A stretch of DNA of 64,000 nt. Origin: Takakia lepidozioides (taxonomy: Eukaryota; Streptophyta; Takakiopsida; Takakiales; Takakiaceae). Below the pieces are notes generated by a model. The model searched no databases. It was not told where the DNA came from and saw nothing but the letters and a program-made list of their open reading frames with translations. Position numbers and translations under genes: made by a program. The stretch lies in contig CM060733.1 of NCBI GenBank assembly GCA_030704615.1, positions 64,356,001-64,420,000 of the forward strand. Reading direction: 5' to 3'. This document shows, piece after piece, positions 31,414-42,100 of this stretch; the stretch's first letter is position 1; every line of letters begins with the position of its first letter.

Positions 31414-32107
31414 ACTTATCCGAGCCCTGGGTGAAAGCTGAAGGGCTTGACAGTTTGGAGATGGCGGGAGACAATAAGCTGTTGCGCGGGAAGGCTGTCA
31501 ATTATAGCGTTGCCTTATGTGGACAGCTACTGCATGGAGGAAACAAATTTAGGATGATGAGGGGAGATGTGATGGTTGACTGAAGACAAGATTGGCATGA
31601 GATATGATTATTTTTGGGTACATGCATGGATAAGCACTAGACTTAGGGTTGTTTAGTTTTCATCTATTGGGGCGGGTTTTCATACACCATCCTGGTCAGC
31701 ATGGGTCACTTGGTGCTCACTTTTAGGTGCATTAATGTCCTGATTTGGATACTTAGAGTACTCTTTTGTGAGCAAGCCAGCTCATAAACCAATGCATATC
31801 TCCTTCATTATTTGCTTTATAGAGGTGCCTTTTTGGATGCACAATTCGTGCACCTTAGGCAATTTCAGGCTTTACATTAGCCATTTATGGGGTGAGCATT
31901 AGGTGGGTCTACTGCTCACATATAGGAAGTTGAGAAGTGACACTTTAAAAATTAATATCAATTCAGGGATGCAGTAGAAAAAATTGCAATTGATATGAGG
32001 ATCGTCCCCTTTTCTAAAAAATAAATAAATAAAGGATCTCCATCCTGTTGCTAATCCAACCATATAATTTTCTCATTGTTGCACTTCTCTGCGAGTAGAA
32101 CTCCTTA
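31414..32107. other. Non-coding 3' part of pogo element
   Basis: AT-rich with no frame of interest, lying between the transposase stop and the MITE. Confidence 0.5.
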
Positions 32108-33076
32108 ACCCCTAAAGGACGAGAGGTGTTTTTGGACAATTCCAGGACCCACCCTCATACGTCAGCGGCTACCTGCCCACCAACGTTCATCCACGTGGAT
32201 GAACCATACAAACTGCTTCCTACCTACCAGATGCATATGCCCCCCAAATTTGGGGAGATTCCACCATGTAGTTTGGGAGATTATAACATTTGAAGACGGT
32301 GCATTTTTTTGAAAATAGAAAAAACAAAGCAAAAGTTTATGTTTGACCAAGCAAATTATCCACGATCCCAAATTTTCCTGGGAGAAAAAGTGTTATATTC
32401 CTGTGAAGTGCACAATCTCAAACCCTCACACCAAATTTCACCCCAATCTGCCAAAATGAAAGGGGGGATGCTTTGTATGTGACTGGAGTGGGGGTCCAAA
32501 AAGAGAATTTGCAAAGGAAATGGTATAGGCCCCATTGGGACCCCAAATTCTCCTTCATTTGGGAATTCCAACGGTCAGTCCCTCATAGGCCAAGAACTAC
32601 ACAAGCCTGCCCAAGAATTTCCCAAAAATTGCCTAAATTGCATTTGGGATGTGGGATTTTGTGAAATTTCCGGCCTCCTCCAGGTCAGGCAATCCGTGGC
32701 CGGAATTTCGCCTGAATCCGGCGACGTTTCCGGGCCACGTCGAGGTTTCCCATTATTTGCCAGGCCGGCTCATTCAAGCCGTCAGCGTTTTGGGGAGGGC
32801 CTCACAAGCCCTGCCACTCCAACCCCTACATGCCCCCCGGCCGCAAAATCCCACCCACGTGGCCGCTGCTACCTGCCACGTAGACAGTCAACTGCCGTGC
32901 CCCCCACCCAAAATCCTGCAAAAAAATTCCTGACTGCAGAGTTTTTCCTCTGTTCGGGGCGCCATAAAGACCTGCGTGTGTAGCTCGTTCCGCGCTACAT
33001 TCATCAGACTTCATCCATGTATGCTACGGATGGATGAAAAATCGACCCGATTGAGGTGGGCTCGTCGTTTAGGGGT
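32108..33076. mobile_element. TA-flanked MITE inserted in the pogo element
   Basis: The ends ACCCCTAAAGGACGAG (32,108-32,123) and CTCGTCGTTTAGGGGT (33,061-33,076) are inverted, with one mismatch. TA sits on both sides (32,106-32,107 and 33,077-33,078), fitting a Tc1/mariner- or pogo-like MITE of 969 bp. The interior is G+C-richer than the surroundings at 32,690-32,930 and has no convincing protein. Removing it places the right pogo end next to TCCTTAAATGCAC. Confidence 0.7.
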
Positions 33077-33114
33077 TAAATGCACACATTTAGGTGTTAC
33101 TACCTTAGAACAAG

Positions 33115-33754
33115 AATGTCGCAGGTAGGTTAGGTTGCCTCCACGAGGCCCATATATTTTAACCCCATGCCCAAAATCTATAGAATCCTCTAGTTTTTTA
33201 GTTTATTTTTGAAAAACGCCAAAAATAGGGCCCCATATTTAACGATGGGGTTTTTGCACGTCTTCTCTGATTGGCCCTAAATTTGCACGTCGTCTCTGAT
33301 TGGTCCCAAATTTGGACAGGGCGTCCAGGGGGTAGGTGGCTGTATTGGTGAAGTATCGAAACGACAAGTTTTTCCCGAGTTACAGGGTTTTTACTGGGCG
33401 AGGGTCATTTTTTTGGAAAAAGTCAACGAACCCCGCGCGGGCGTTTAGGGGTTAAGAAGTAAAGAAGTGCGATTTAGGGCTACGAACTGGAAAAGAGTGA
33501 GAAGATAGGATTCCAAAAGTGGAGGTTTGCTGTGAAGCTTTGAGAAAATGAGGAAAAAGCCCACAGAAACACAAGGCGAGAGGCGAGAAGAGAGAACACG
33601 AGGATGCGCTTGGGATTGCATGATAAGCGGTAGTGGGCAGGTGGTAGGAAAGTTTGATACATACAATAAATGGTACTATCAAGTCAAAAAGTTTGTGAAA
33701 GTACTGTACAAAACGGTATCGACAAAATTCCAAGCTGATCTAGAAGCACACTTC
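33115..33754. other. Intergenic and probable 3' region of the GT77-like gene
   Basis: Contains GCGGGCGTTTAGGGGTTAAG at 33,437-33,456, another copy of the MITE end motif, and repeated TTTGCACGTC.TCTCTGATTGG units (33,255-33,305). Frames at 33,445-33,775 are overlapping shadows. Confidence 0.45.
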
Positions 33755-36184
33755 TCACAATCTGATGAGGCTTGACATAACGTGTTTGAAAAACTGGCCT
33801 GAATCCAGAGAAGTAAGAGGATGCCATTGGTGAATGCACATCCTACTTGCCACATCGTAGTACCACAAGCGATTTCTAACCTGCCGTTCCGTCTTTAGCT
33901 GTTTACCTGCGATCCAGTTGTTGTGCAGGATGTAGCAACCTCGGTCCAAGCAAGCCGTTGTCACGTTTTCGTGCCACCAGATACCATGCACCACTCCATT
34001 AGGAAACAGATTGCGATCGAGGAAGATTGTTCGAAGCCCTTTGCCATATCTACACTCAGAGTCGCTGATGACCCTCTCCCCATTAGACCCGCACAAGACA
34101 TGGTAGAAGCTGGGCTGCTCTGATGTATTTGAGGTCTTCGCGTGCTTCACTATTGCCGTGAAAGCTGCGATTGTTACGTTGTCGGCATGAGCGTAGTAGA
34201 AACCTGAATTGATGCGCTCAAGACTGTTCCCAGGAATGGCACTGTCTGGCTCATCGCTTTGGACAGGAAGAGTCCCAGGTCCGTAGGATGTCATGTGGGA
34301 CAGGGGATTTCGGAACCACACAATGTCGACGTCACTCCACAATACGTTGTAGCCCTTTTTCAAAATGTGCAAGACAGCCCGCGACTTCAGCTTCGTGACT
34401 GCTCGAAAGCAGTGGCTTCCAAAGACACATTTTGCTTTGCTGAAGTATTTGTGTGGGGCTGCAGTTGGTTCGTAGTAGACAGGAAGACCCTGGCTAAACG
34501 CATACCAGTATAAGTCTTCGTCTAGAGCTGCGATAAGAATATTCTCCACTCCCAGAGCTCTACCCCGGCAAACAAAACTGAGCAACATCTCTTTGTAAGC
34601 TGCAGATACCGCCACCAGCACCACAGTTTTGCTGGCATCTGCTACTTGTGGCAACAATCGGTTCAAAGTGTGTGGCAAGCCAGGGGCGGAGGCAGGGGCG
34701 GAGGCAGGGGATGGGAGAGGTGAGAAGTCTAGTGGAACGGCCCCAACTGGTATGTGATGAGACATCACTTCGAAATCAGTCTTCTTGACGGAGACAGTGC
34801 TCGCCCTACATTGGCACGCATACGAGGAACCTTTGACGCTTCCTACCAAGCAGAGATACGTCGTAGCGGGTTCTCTACATTGCAGGAGCTTCATTGGGGC
34901 CTTAGCTTGTATTTTCGGGAAATCAGGGAAGGTAGAGTTTCTGCCAAGCTGCAACAAGTAAGCGTTGGAAAAGGCTTGCCATCTGTTGCGGCTCCCAAAG
35001 TTCCAATCACGTTTAGCTGAGCTTGTAGCAGTATTGTCTGCATTATCTCCATGCGGCAGTCGGAAGGAGACTAATGCCTCACTCGCATCCACAAGAGCGT
35101 ACGTCTCTTCCGCTAGAATACGATGCATCATCCACTTGTCGTAAGAACCCCCACCAAAAGTGAAGGGTGGCATGGGTGTCCTCAGTAGCGCTCTTCCCCT
35201 ACTCGCGCTCCAAGCCCACCAATCCATGTGCCCATGGATCCGCAACTCACCTGTTGCCCCCACAAAGTCTGCGACTTCCTGCTCATGCACCCACTCCCCT
35301 TTAGTTGTTTCAAGCCTCACGCTCCCATCCTCCATGCGCACGAATGTATAAGGGAACCTCTCAACCTCCAACCGCCTTGCAGCCAAGACCCAGTGGGCAG
35401 ACAGGGCAGCTGTCTTGTGCAATGCGGACATGAAAGATTGCAGCAAAACCACGTCCGCATTGATTAGGACAGACACGTTCGTATTCACAAAGTGCGATCT
35501 GGCCACCATGGAGTGAAACATTGGGGCTCCGTTGAAGCTGTAGTCGATATCACTCTCCACATTTACCACCCCTAAGAACTCCCTTGCAATTTCGTGTAGC
35601 GAGGGGTGGTTCCCCAGTAGCACCACGTGCGGCCGAGGATGTAGGTGCAGCCATGAAAGCAAAGCTTGACGCTTAGGATCATCTACATCCCCCGAGTACT
35701 CGATCGGAGCAGTGTGGATGGTCACACTCAGCTGAGCCTGCACCACTGGCTCCTCCGCGACTGCTGATTTCGTCTCCAATGTCAGCACATTCTCTGCTTT
35801 GGGTGACGGTTCCCCTACAGCTGCATGTTCCACTTTATCAGGCCCTTGAAGCATTGTTTCCTGTATTTCTAGCTCCAGATTCTCCATGTTCAGTCTCTCC
35901 TGCTTAAAAACTCCGTCAAGCTTCCGGGTGTGGCCTGTTGTCGACAGAATGTGGGCTTCCCGCGGCTCGATCTGATGGGCTTCTAATCTTAGACCCGCAT
36001 GTGGAAATCCGTGGGGATGATCGGCAACTGTAGGTGTGTAGGAATAGAAGCTTACCAAGGCAGTAAAGTTGAGAATGAGGGCCGCCAAAACTATCAGTGC
36101 AATCGTGACAGCTGGATACACGCACTTGGGCCTATGAAGTGTCTTGCTTGAGCTAGTAAAGATGAAAGTCCCCATTGTGGCCAT
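33755..36184 (-). CDS. GT77-like nucleotide-diphospho-sugar transferase, Golgi type II membrane protein
   Basis: 809 codons without introns, using the ATG at 36,184 (codons upstream in the open frame start with GTG). Residues 1-20 are cytosolic, and 21-48 form a membrane anchor (AVTIALIVLAALILNFTALV). A stem follows. A middle domain (about 190-480) has PHVVLLGNHPSLHE, SVLINADVVLLQSF and GHMDWWAWS, looking like a second glycosyltransferase-type fold. The C-terminal Nucleotid_trans domain has LVAVSAAYKEMLLSFVC, the DxD motif DVDIVWFRNP at about residue 617, INSGFYYAHA and LHNNWI. GT77 relatives in plants are arabinosyl- or xylosyltransferases of cell-wall glycans. Acceptor unknown. Confidence 0.87.
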   Translation of the reverse strand: MATMGTFIFTSSSKTLHRPKCVYPAVTIALIVLAALILNFTALVSFYSYTPTVADHPHGFPHAGLRLEAHQIEPREAHILSTTGHTRKLDGVFKQERLNMENLELEIQETMLQGPDKVEHAAVGEPSPKAENVLTLETKSAVAEEPVVQAQLSVTIHTAPIEYSGDVDDPKRQALLSWLHLHPRPHVVLLGNHPSLHEIAREFLGVVNVESDIDYSFNGAPMFHSMVARSHFVNTNVSVLINADVVLLQSFMSALHKTAALSAHWVLAARRLEVERFPYTFVRMEDGSVRLETTKGEWVHEQEVADFVGATGELRIHGHMDWWAWSASRGRALLRTPMPPFTFGGGSYDKWMMHRILAEETYALVDASEALVSFRLPHGDNADNTATSSAKRDWNFGSRNRWQAFSNAYLLQLGRNSTFPDFPKIQAKAPMKLLQCREPATTYLCLVGSVKGSSYACQCRASTVSVKKTDFEVMSHHIPVGAVPLDFSPLPSPASAPASAPGLPHTLNRLLPQVADASKTVVLVAVSAAYKEMLLSFVCRGRALGVENILIAALDEDLYWYAFSQGLPVYYEPTAAPHKYFSKAKCVFGSHCFRAVTKLKSRAVLHILKKGYNVLWSDVDIVWFRNPLSHMTSYGPGTLPVQSDEPDSAIPGNSLERINSGFYYAHADNVTIAAFTAIVKHAKTSNTSEQPSFYHVLCGSNGERVISDSECRYGKGLRTIFLDRNLFPNGVVHGIWWHENVTTACLDRGCYILHNNWIAGKQLKTERQVRNRLWYYDVASRMCIHQWHPLTSLDSGQFFKHVMSSLIRL

Positions 36185-36483
36185 CCAACTTAGCACACTC
36201 CACACTTCTGTTGCTCAAACCGGAAAACGCCTTATTGTACCTAGCATTGACCCTCTCACAGATTTTTGAACTCATGAAGGTTGGAGTCGGGAGCGCCACA
36301 GCACTAGCCGGTCGTCTGTCTTCATACCTAGAATATACGCACTTGAGAGTTGGGGAAAACAGTCAGAATCTGTCCAGACGCCATTTGGACTGTAGATGTG
36401 AAAAGGAAATAAAGATCCAGAGGGAACTGTGAGAAGAAGAAAAGAGAGATTTTGAAACGCCCAACTAACTTGTGCAACTGCGT

Positions 36484-36605
36484 CAGTGTGTGTATGCGTG
36501 TGAGTGTGTGTATGTGAGAGAGGCACAGAGAGAGAGAGAGAGAGATGCAGTTGGTGTGGAGAAGAGAAGGGTCGACGACACTTCAAGAGTGAGAGAGAGA
36601 GAGAC
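36484..36605 (+). repeat. GT- and GA-rich microsatellite tract
   Basis: (GT)-rich then (AG)n and (GA)n runs upstream of the GT77-like gene start. GA tracts are common in plant promoters and leaders. The frames running through it are artefacts of the repeat. Confidence 0.85.
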
Positions 36606-39173
36606 TCTCTCGGACACAGTTCTTCTTCGTACTGTCTCGACTGTTTTGCCGTTCAGCTCCCTAGGACCTTCTCAGCGTCCGATGGCGCCCAATCTCTTTG
36701 GATTGCTGACATGCCTTGACCTCCTTGGCATGTCGGCAAAGTACGTATGTAAATTCAGCCATAAATGCGGCCGATAGCTACCCATTGGGCTCCACTGTAC
36801 AGAACTAGCTTCCATGAACCCACCACCAAACGATGCTGGTAAACTTGGAGAAGAAAGGAAGAGGCTTGTCTCATTGCAGCTGGCTAGGTCCGTTGTCTTT
36901 AGAGCAAATTTGGCAACACCGGAGAACCGAGTCGTTATGAATGTTATTGTTTTTGACCATACAAGATAGATGGGATCCAGTAGGAATGATTGGTTACAGT
37001 AATGAGCGCGCTTCCAAACCCTCTTGATAGAATCTACACAATATCTACCAATATTTTAGAGTATATTCATCCATGGGTGATGTTTCAGCTTCAACCCAGG
37101 ATGGAGAGCAATGAAAACTCTCTCCCTTGCCTTGGAAACAAACCCATGTTTTGACTAGAAACTGCAGTGAGTGATGGATGTGATGAGAGATACCTAGTGC
37201 ACCCAGGCATAATGTATTAAGTATGCTGTAAGGACATGCACTTCACGCCCACTAGCGCTGCACACAATGTGGTGTAAAGGACTGAAGCACTGCTATTCAC
37301 ACCTCTGAATCAAAGCTTTCCTGTTATGATTACACCCTTACATTCATGTCTTGTGTACCGAGTCCTGTGGCTTCTGACACCTCCTCACATTTTCCGCACA
37401 CTCTGCAGGAAAGGATGAGAGGGGAGCGAGCGATTCACGAATCACATCACACTGACGACTGAGACAAGTCTGTGAGACCGCTCCCTGAGTTCAAATTCGC
37501 ATGGATGCATGTCGGACCCAGCCATTCTTTTAGTGGCGAATAATCGCCAGATTTCGACCTCAAAAAATAAAATCGAATATTCTGTCGCAAATCCACTGTT
37601 TTTTCATGGATGAAATCGCCAAATTTCTTCAAATAAAAAATAAATTGTGGATGAATTCACCAAATATGGATGATATATGTGGATGATGGCACATAGGTGG
37701 ATGAATTACAGTGGATGAACAGAATAAATGGCTATTTCCTGCAAAACTCTGTAGCCACTCGTGCTAGTTTCCAAATTTCTTAAAAATAATGTTGGACCTG
37801 GGATGATGGTTGCAAGACAGGCCGGGGGGTTGGACCGACATAATGCACCGCCCTGCTGTCCAAAGCTCATCACTCTCGCCTGATGTGCACAGAAGGTAAG
37901 TAGCTGCCACACTTGCATTCTCACATGTGTAGACTTTTGCGTGCAAAAAGCTGCAGGCCACACACATGGCTTCGATGTGTTGGAAACCTCGTTGGGCACA
38001 TACGTACGAGAGAGACGTGTAGCTGTGGTTTTGCAAGCACGTGGTTTCTCGTGAGTGAATACACAAACTCCGAGAGAGAGATGCGGCTGCTTCCATCCCT
38101 TGTGCTGCTGAAGAAATTGACAGATAACTGAGAATGTAGTAGCGATGATTACAGCTTCAATGAAATACCTAGTGAGTCGTAACTCGTAACAGATGTGGAG
38201 ATCAGCGTGGACAGCTAAAAGTGGGTGGTGCGAGGTGTGAAGCAAATTTACAGCGGAGCAGCAAGATCAACGGAGGGATGCGCAGGCATTATGATGAGGC
38301 AACAGCAAATCCCAACACGACAGATAGCCCGAAACTAACGGCGACCGACCGAATGGACGGCAGTCGCCTTTATTATCTCACATAACTTGTGGGCACCGAT
38401 CCCAGGGACCGTCAGTGCCATCGCATCTCTTGAGAGAAGCACATAGGCAGGCTCCTACAGGGATTAGGACTACAGAGATATGGGGTGGCATCTCTAGGAC
38501 TAGGGGAAGAGAGGAGACACGTTGGCAAACTTGTGCATGCGTGCATTAATAGAGTGTTAAGACATTCTTCAAGAACTTGAGAGGTATTTAAAGTGAGCCT
38601 TAACACTATCCAGTACAAATGTCGCAATTCAATGATCAATCGCCGCAAACATGTGACTAAGTGAGGACTTGACAGAGTATACACCAACTATAACAGACTT
38701 GCAATGATTGGCTCGTATGAAACCTTCAGAGATCTTTTGCAAACCATTGAAAATATTTGCTCGCCTAGGCCAAGAGCCACGGTGATCGATTCTCTAACCT
38801 GTTCATCTGTTTGAATGCCGGAATCTCCACCCATGAGCCCCACTACCAGTGACTATGAAAAAACTTTGAAGAATTTAGAGAACTCTGTTTGACCAACCCC
38901 GAATTCTAATCAAAGGCTGCAGCACTGAGTGCTGTTGACCATTCAATCTTGCAATATACTGATGATCTTCTAGGCTTTACTGGAGTCCACAAGTCAATAT
39001 CTCTACACACCAGGGCAGTTGTATTCATCGAACTTACCATTGCATGGATGCCAAAAAATTGTTTTTGTTGCACTTGGCAGCTCTTCCGTGTCTCCACTAA
39101 TGCAGTTCAACAGCACTGAGAGCCTTGCATGAACAAATACCTCTTGACACGGGTGCTTCAAATGACAGTACGA
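36606..39173. other. Intergenic, includes dispersed repeat copy B
   Basis: Open frames of up to 179 codons (37,706-38,245) overlap each other and show no known domain. The stretch 37,545-37,720 is a second copy of the repeat at 22,735-22,880. The part near 39,173 is the 3' region of the TEX2-like gene and could hold a short last exon. Confidence 0.45.
37545..37720 (+). repeat. Dispersed repeat, copy B
   Basis: Same block order as 22,735-22,880 (ATATTCTGTC, CATGGATGAAAT, GCCAAATTTCT, GGATGATAT, GTGGATGA, ACATAGGTGGATGAA). This copy repeats the GTGGATGA unit more often. Confidence 0.5.
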
Positions 39174-42100
39174 TCACCTACCTGAATGAGATGAGCCTTC
39201 TGGGCCCTCCGTTTTTCTTTCCCGCAACCTCTCTAAAACATTGCGACGCTTCTCATCCAACTTCACGCCCATCTTCTTTCCCAAGTTAAGCATCTTGGAG
39301 CGTCGTGAGGTCAGTTTTGGGGTCAGCTGCTCCAAAGCCTGGAGTGCGTCCTCAGAGACCACATATTGTAAATCATTCTCTGATGACGAATCTTCAAGTT
39401 GCATAAAATCAATGAAGGCCTCCCCTACTCTATCTGAACCCTGCCCTTCAGATTCTCTACCTGAACGTTCCGTAGACTCCCCTTTATCTAAAAGTGGTCG
39501 GGTTAAATCTGCCTGGAGTTCCTCTGCTATCGAAGATGGTAAGGAGACGGGAGGGCGTGCTGCTTGTGGAAGAACGGGTTCATTGTTGGAAATAGTTGTT
39601 GTGCTGGCTGACCTGTGCAGTTGGTTGAGGGCCGCCAGACTCTCAAGAGGTGGCACAGAGGTGACAGGTGAGAGGGTGACAGATGGGGAGCTCAATTGAG
39701 GCTTGTCACCATTGGCATTGGATCGAGGGACATTGCTTCTTCCACTTTGCACAGATCCTGATGCCTGCAAGGGTGAAAATGCCACAGGGATGGTACTTTG
39801 AGGCACCCAGTTATCTTTCTCGGACAACATCCAATTGAGACACACATCTTCACCATTTGGCATTACCAGAGACTCACGAAGTTGCATCTGCGCAAACCCA
39901 AGCAGCACACCTTCAAAGGTCAAACCTCTCTCCAGGGGATGAAATATACAAAGTCTCTTGCAGTCAAGGGCAGTGGTACACAACCGACAGAAACAGAAAA
40001 TAGAAAGAACTGGAATGTTATGTATGGACATGAGAGTGAAGATCCAGCTGGGGAAAGACCTTCAGTTGATGCACAATAAAAGCACCCACAGGGCCACTGC
40101 TGATTTTGCGGTCCCCAATACAAGGTTCGGGTACCAGCTGCAGCTCTGGCATTTCTTTAAATGAGAACCAGATGCGATCCGATGGCGGTGCTTTCATCCT
40201 TATGACACCCGTTCCCTTCAGGGACACGCACCTTATAGACAGCACCAACGGCACCTGCCATTATAACACCAGCTCATTTTGATACCGAATGATACCATAC
40301 AATAAGTGGGAATAGTGGGAGAAGGGTTCTGCTCTTTCCTTGGACATAGCAAGTTTATTCCTTCCTCTTCTCTGCCCACCTCACTGCATTATGACGGGGA
40401 CATGTAAGGACAAATCACTGCCATCCATGCGTCATATATTTGTTGATGAGAAGGTTAGCTTGCCAAGTGTATTTTTTAGGAGAGCAGAAACCATCAGAAA
40501 CACGAAAAATAACAATGCCAGCACCTGTGACAACACTTAACCAGCAATAGAGACGGTTGGAAGTCATGAACTGGGAGTTCTGCCCTCATGCTGGTGAAAA
40601 CCCACAACTGGTTCAAAAATGACTTAAATTCACAGGGCCTATCGTCAGAACATGACTAGGGCAAGCCATTAGGCTACAGGAAAGGAATTTTCTGTCTCTC
40701 CCAACGAATAGATTGTACTCATAAGACGTTGTTTGCCGTAGCCTTGTGGCCATTGACCCCGTGCCCAGTTTGAGCGGGAACAAAAGGGACAGAACCTACC
40801 TCTGTCAGGGGCTGACGTTGGTAGTAAGACTTACCTCCATATAAAGAATTAATCCGGATTTTCCAGATATCCTCTAGAAATCCCTTCACACAAGCATCAA
40901 TCTGCTGTGTGTGATTTGCCCAAAAACTAGGCCTCAGGAGGGCCTGGGCTTTTGGCTCAGCCTCGAGACTTTCAAAGTTGGTAAACAGGGGTACAGGCAC
41001 AATTCCCTTAATAGATTTGGAGAAAGCGTCTCTTTGGTGAGAGAACCCCGGACAGTGTATCAGAAAATGAATACTGTCTTCAGATTGCCCACACAACGGG
41101 CAAACTCTCCCTTTCCTCTCTGCTTCTGTTTGCTGTTCAAAGGTAGGCTTCCTGCCCTGTGTTTAAATTTCAGTCTAGTGCCGAGAGTGGGTAGACCCTT
41201 GAGGTCATCCAAGATGTCCTCCCCCATGTCACAGACTGGAAACGAGTTCAGGGAAGTTTTCTGCCTAACTTCATTTTCATCAGACAATCTCATGGCAACA
41301 GACATGGCTGAGGACACTACAGCCTCTAAGTCAGATTTATCCAGCAGGGTCAAAACTTGCGGATCCAGGTCCAGGTCCTTGAGGATCTCTTCTACTCTCT
41401 TCTGCCAGGACTTAGCCTGTTTGACAGGGCGGTCCTGTTTCCAAGATATAGAGTCGATTAACTTAGGATATCTGGTGTTGGGCATATGTTGCAGCTGACC
41501 CCACCATCTGACCTTGAATTCATCTCGTCGGGAGCTTAAGGACGGAATGCCAAACTCACCCCGAACAGCCACATTGGCTGTTTTGGAGCATGCTGACATA
41601 CACTCCTTAAGCACCCCCACTTGAATGGATTCTAGAGACTTAGCCTGGTTGGAGTTATCAACCCATATAGCAGATCCGTACTCCAAAGCAGGTCTAATAA
41701 CGCGACAAAGCATGGTTTTCTTAACCTCAGAGTTGACCCCTCTGCAGTGGAAAAATTTAGTGAGCCCCAGAGCTTTGCCCTTGCCAGTTTGAACAACTTT
41801 CCGGATATGTGCATCCCAATTACAATTGGAGGAGAACTCAAAGCCCAGGTAAGTGTAGGAAGGGAGGACCGGGATCTCTTGGCTACCCCACGCTCATGTC
41901 TCAATGAATAGACATGGGATCTTTCAGGAAACTATCAGCCAGGATGTACAGCTACTGTAATGCAAATGGTAATGGAGTTCAACAGAACCAGTCCATCAGA
42001 AATATCCACGAAACAGCCAGATAGTCTTCATTTGCTAAAATGACATTACCAAGGAAGAGGGAATATTTCACACCTGAGAGACCTGTTCTGCAACACGTGA

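Larger units (their letters stand above)
28428..33114 (+). mobile_element. pogo/Tigger-type DNA transposon, carrying an inserted MITE
   Basis: Encodes a DDE_1 transposase (28,993-31,413). Imperfect inverted ends flank it: 28,428-28,457 (CTTGTTAAGG...ACACCTAAATGTGTGC) and 33,081-33,114, whose reverse complement reads CTTGTTCTAAGG...ACACCTAAATGTGTGC. The exact outer boundary and TA target duplication could not be fixed. The right part is enlarged by a 969-bp MITE (32,108-33,076), which lies right beside the right inverted end. Confidence 0.7.

Noticed and set aside
35160-35467. Forward frames across the GT77-like gene
   Set aside because: Shadows of the long reverse-strand coding frame, no motifs.
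36472-36777. Frame of about 100 codons rich in Arg, Glu and Val-Cys repeats
   Set aside because: It is translation of the GT/GA microsatellite in the upstream region of the GT77-like gene.
37706-38245. 179-codon reverse frame
   Set aside because: No ATG-supported model, no recognised domain, overlapped by other frames; treated as intergenic.
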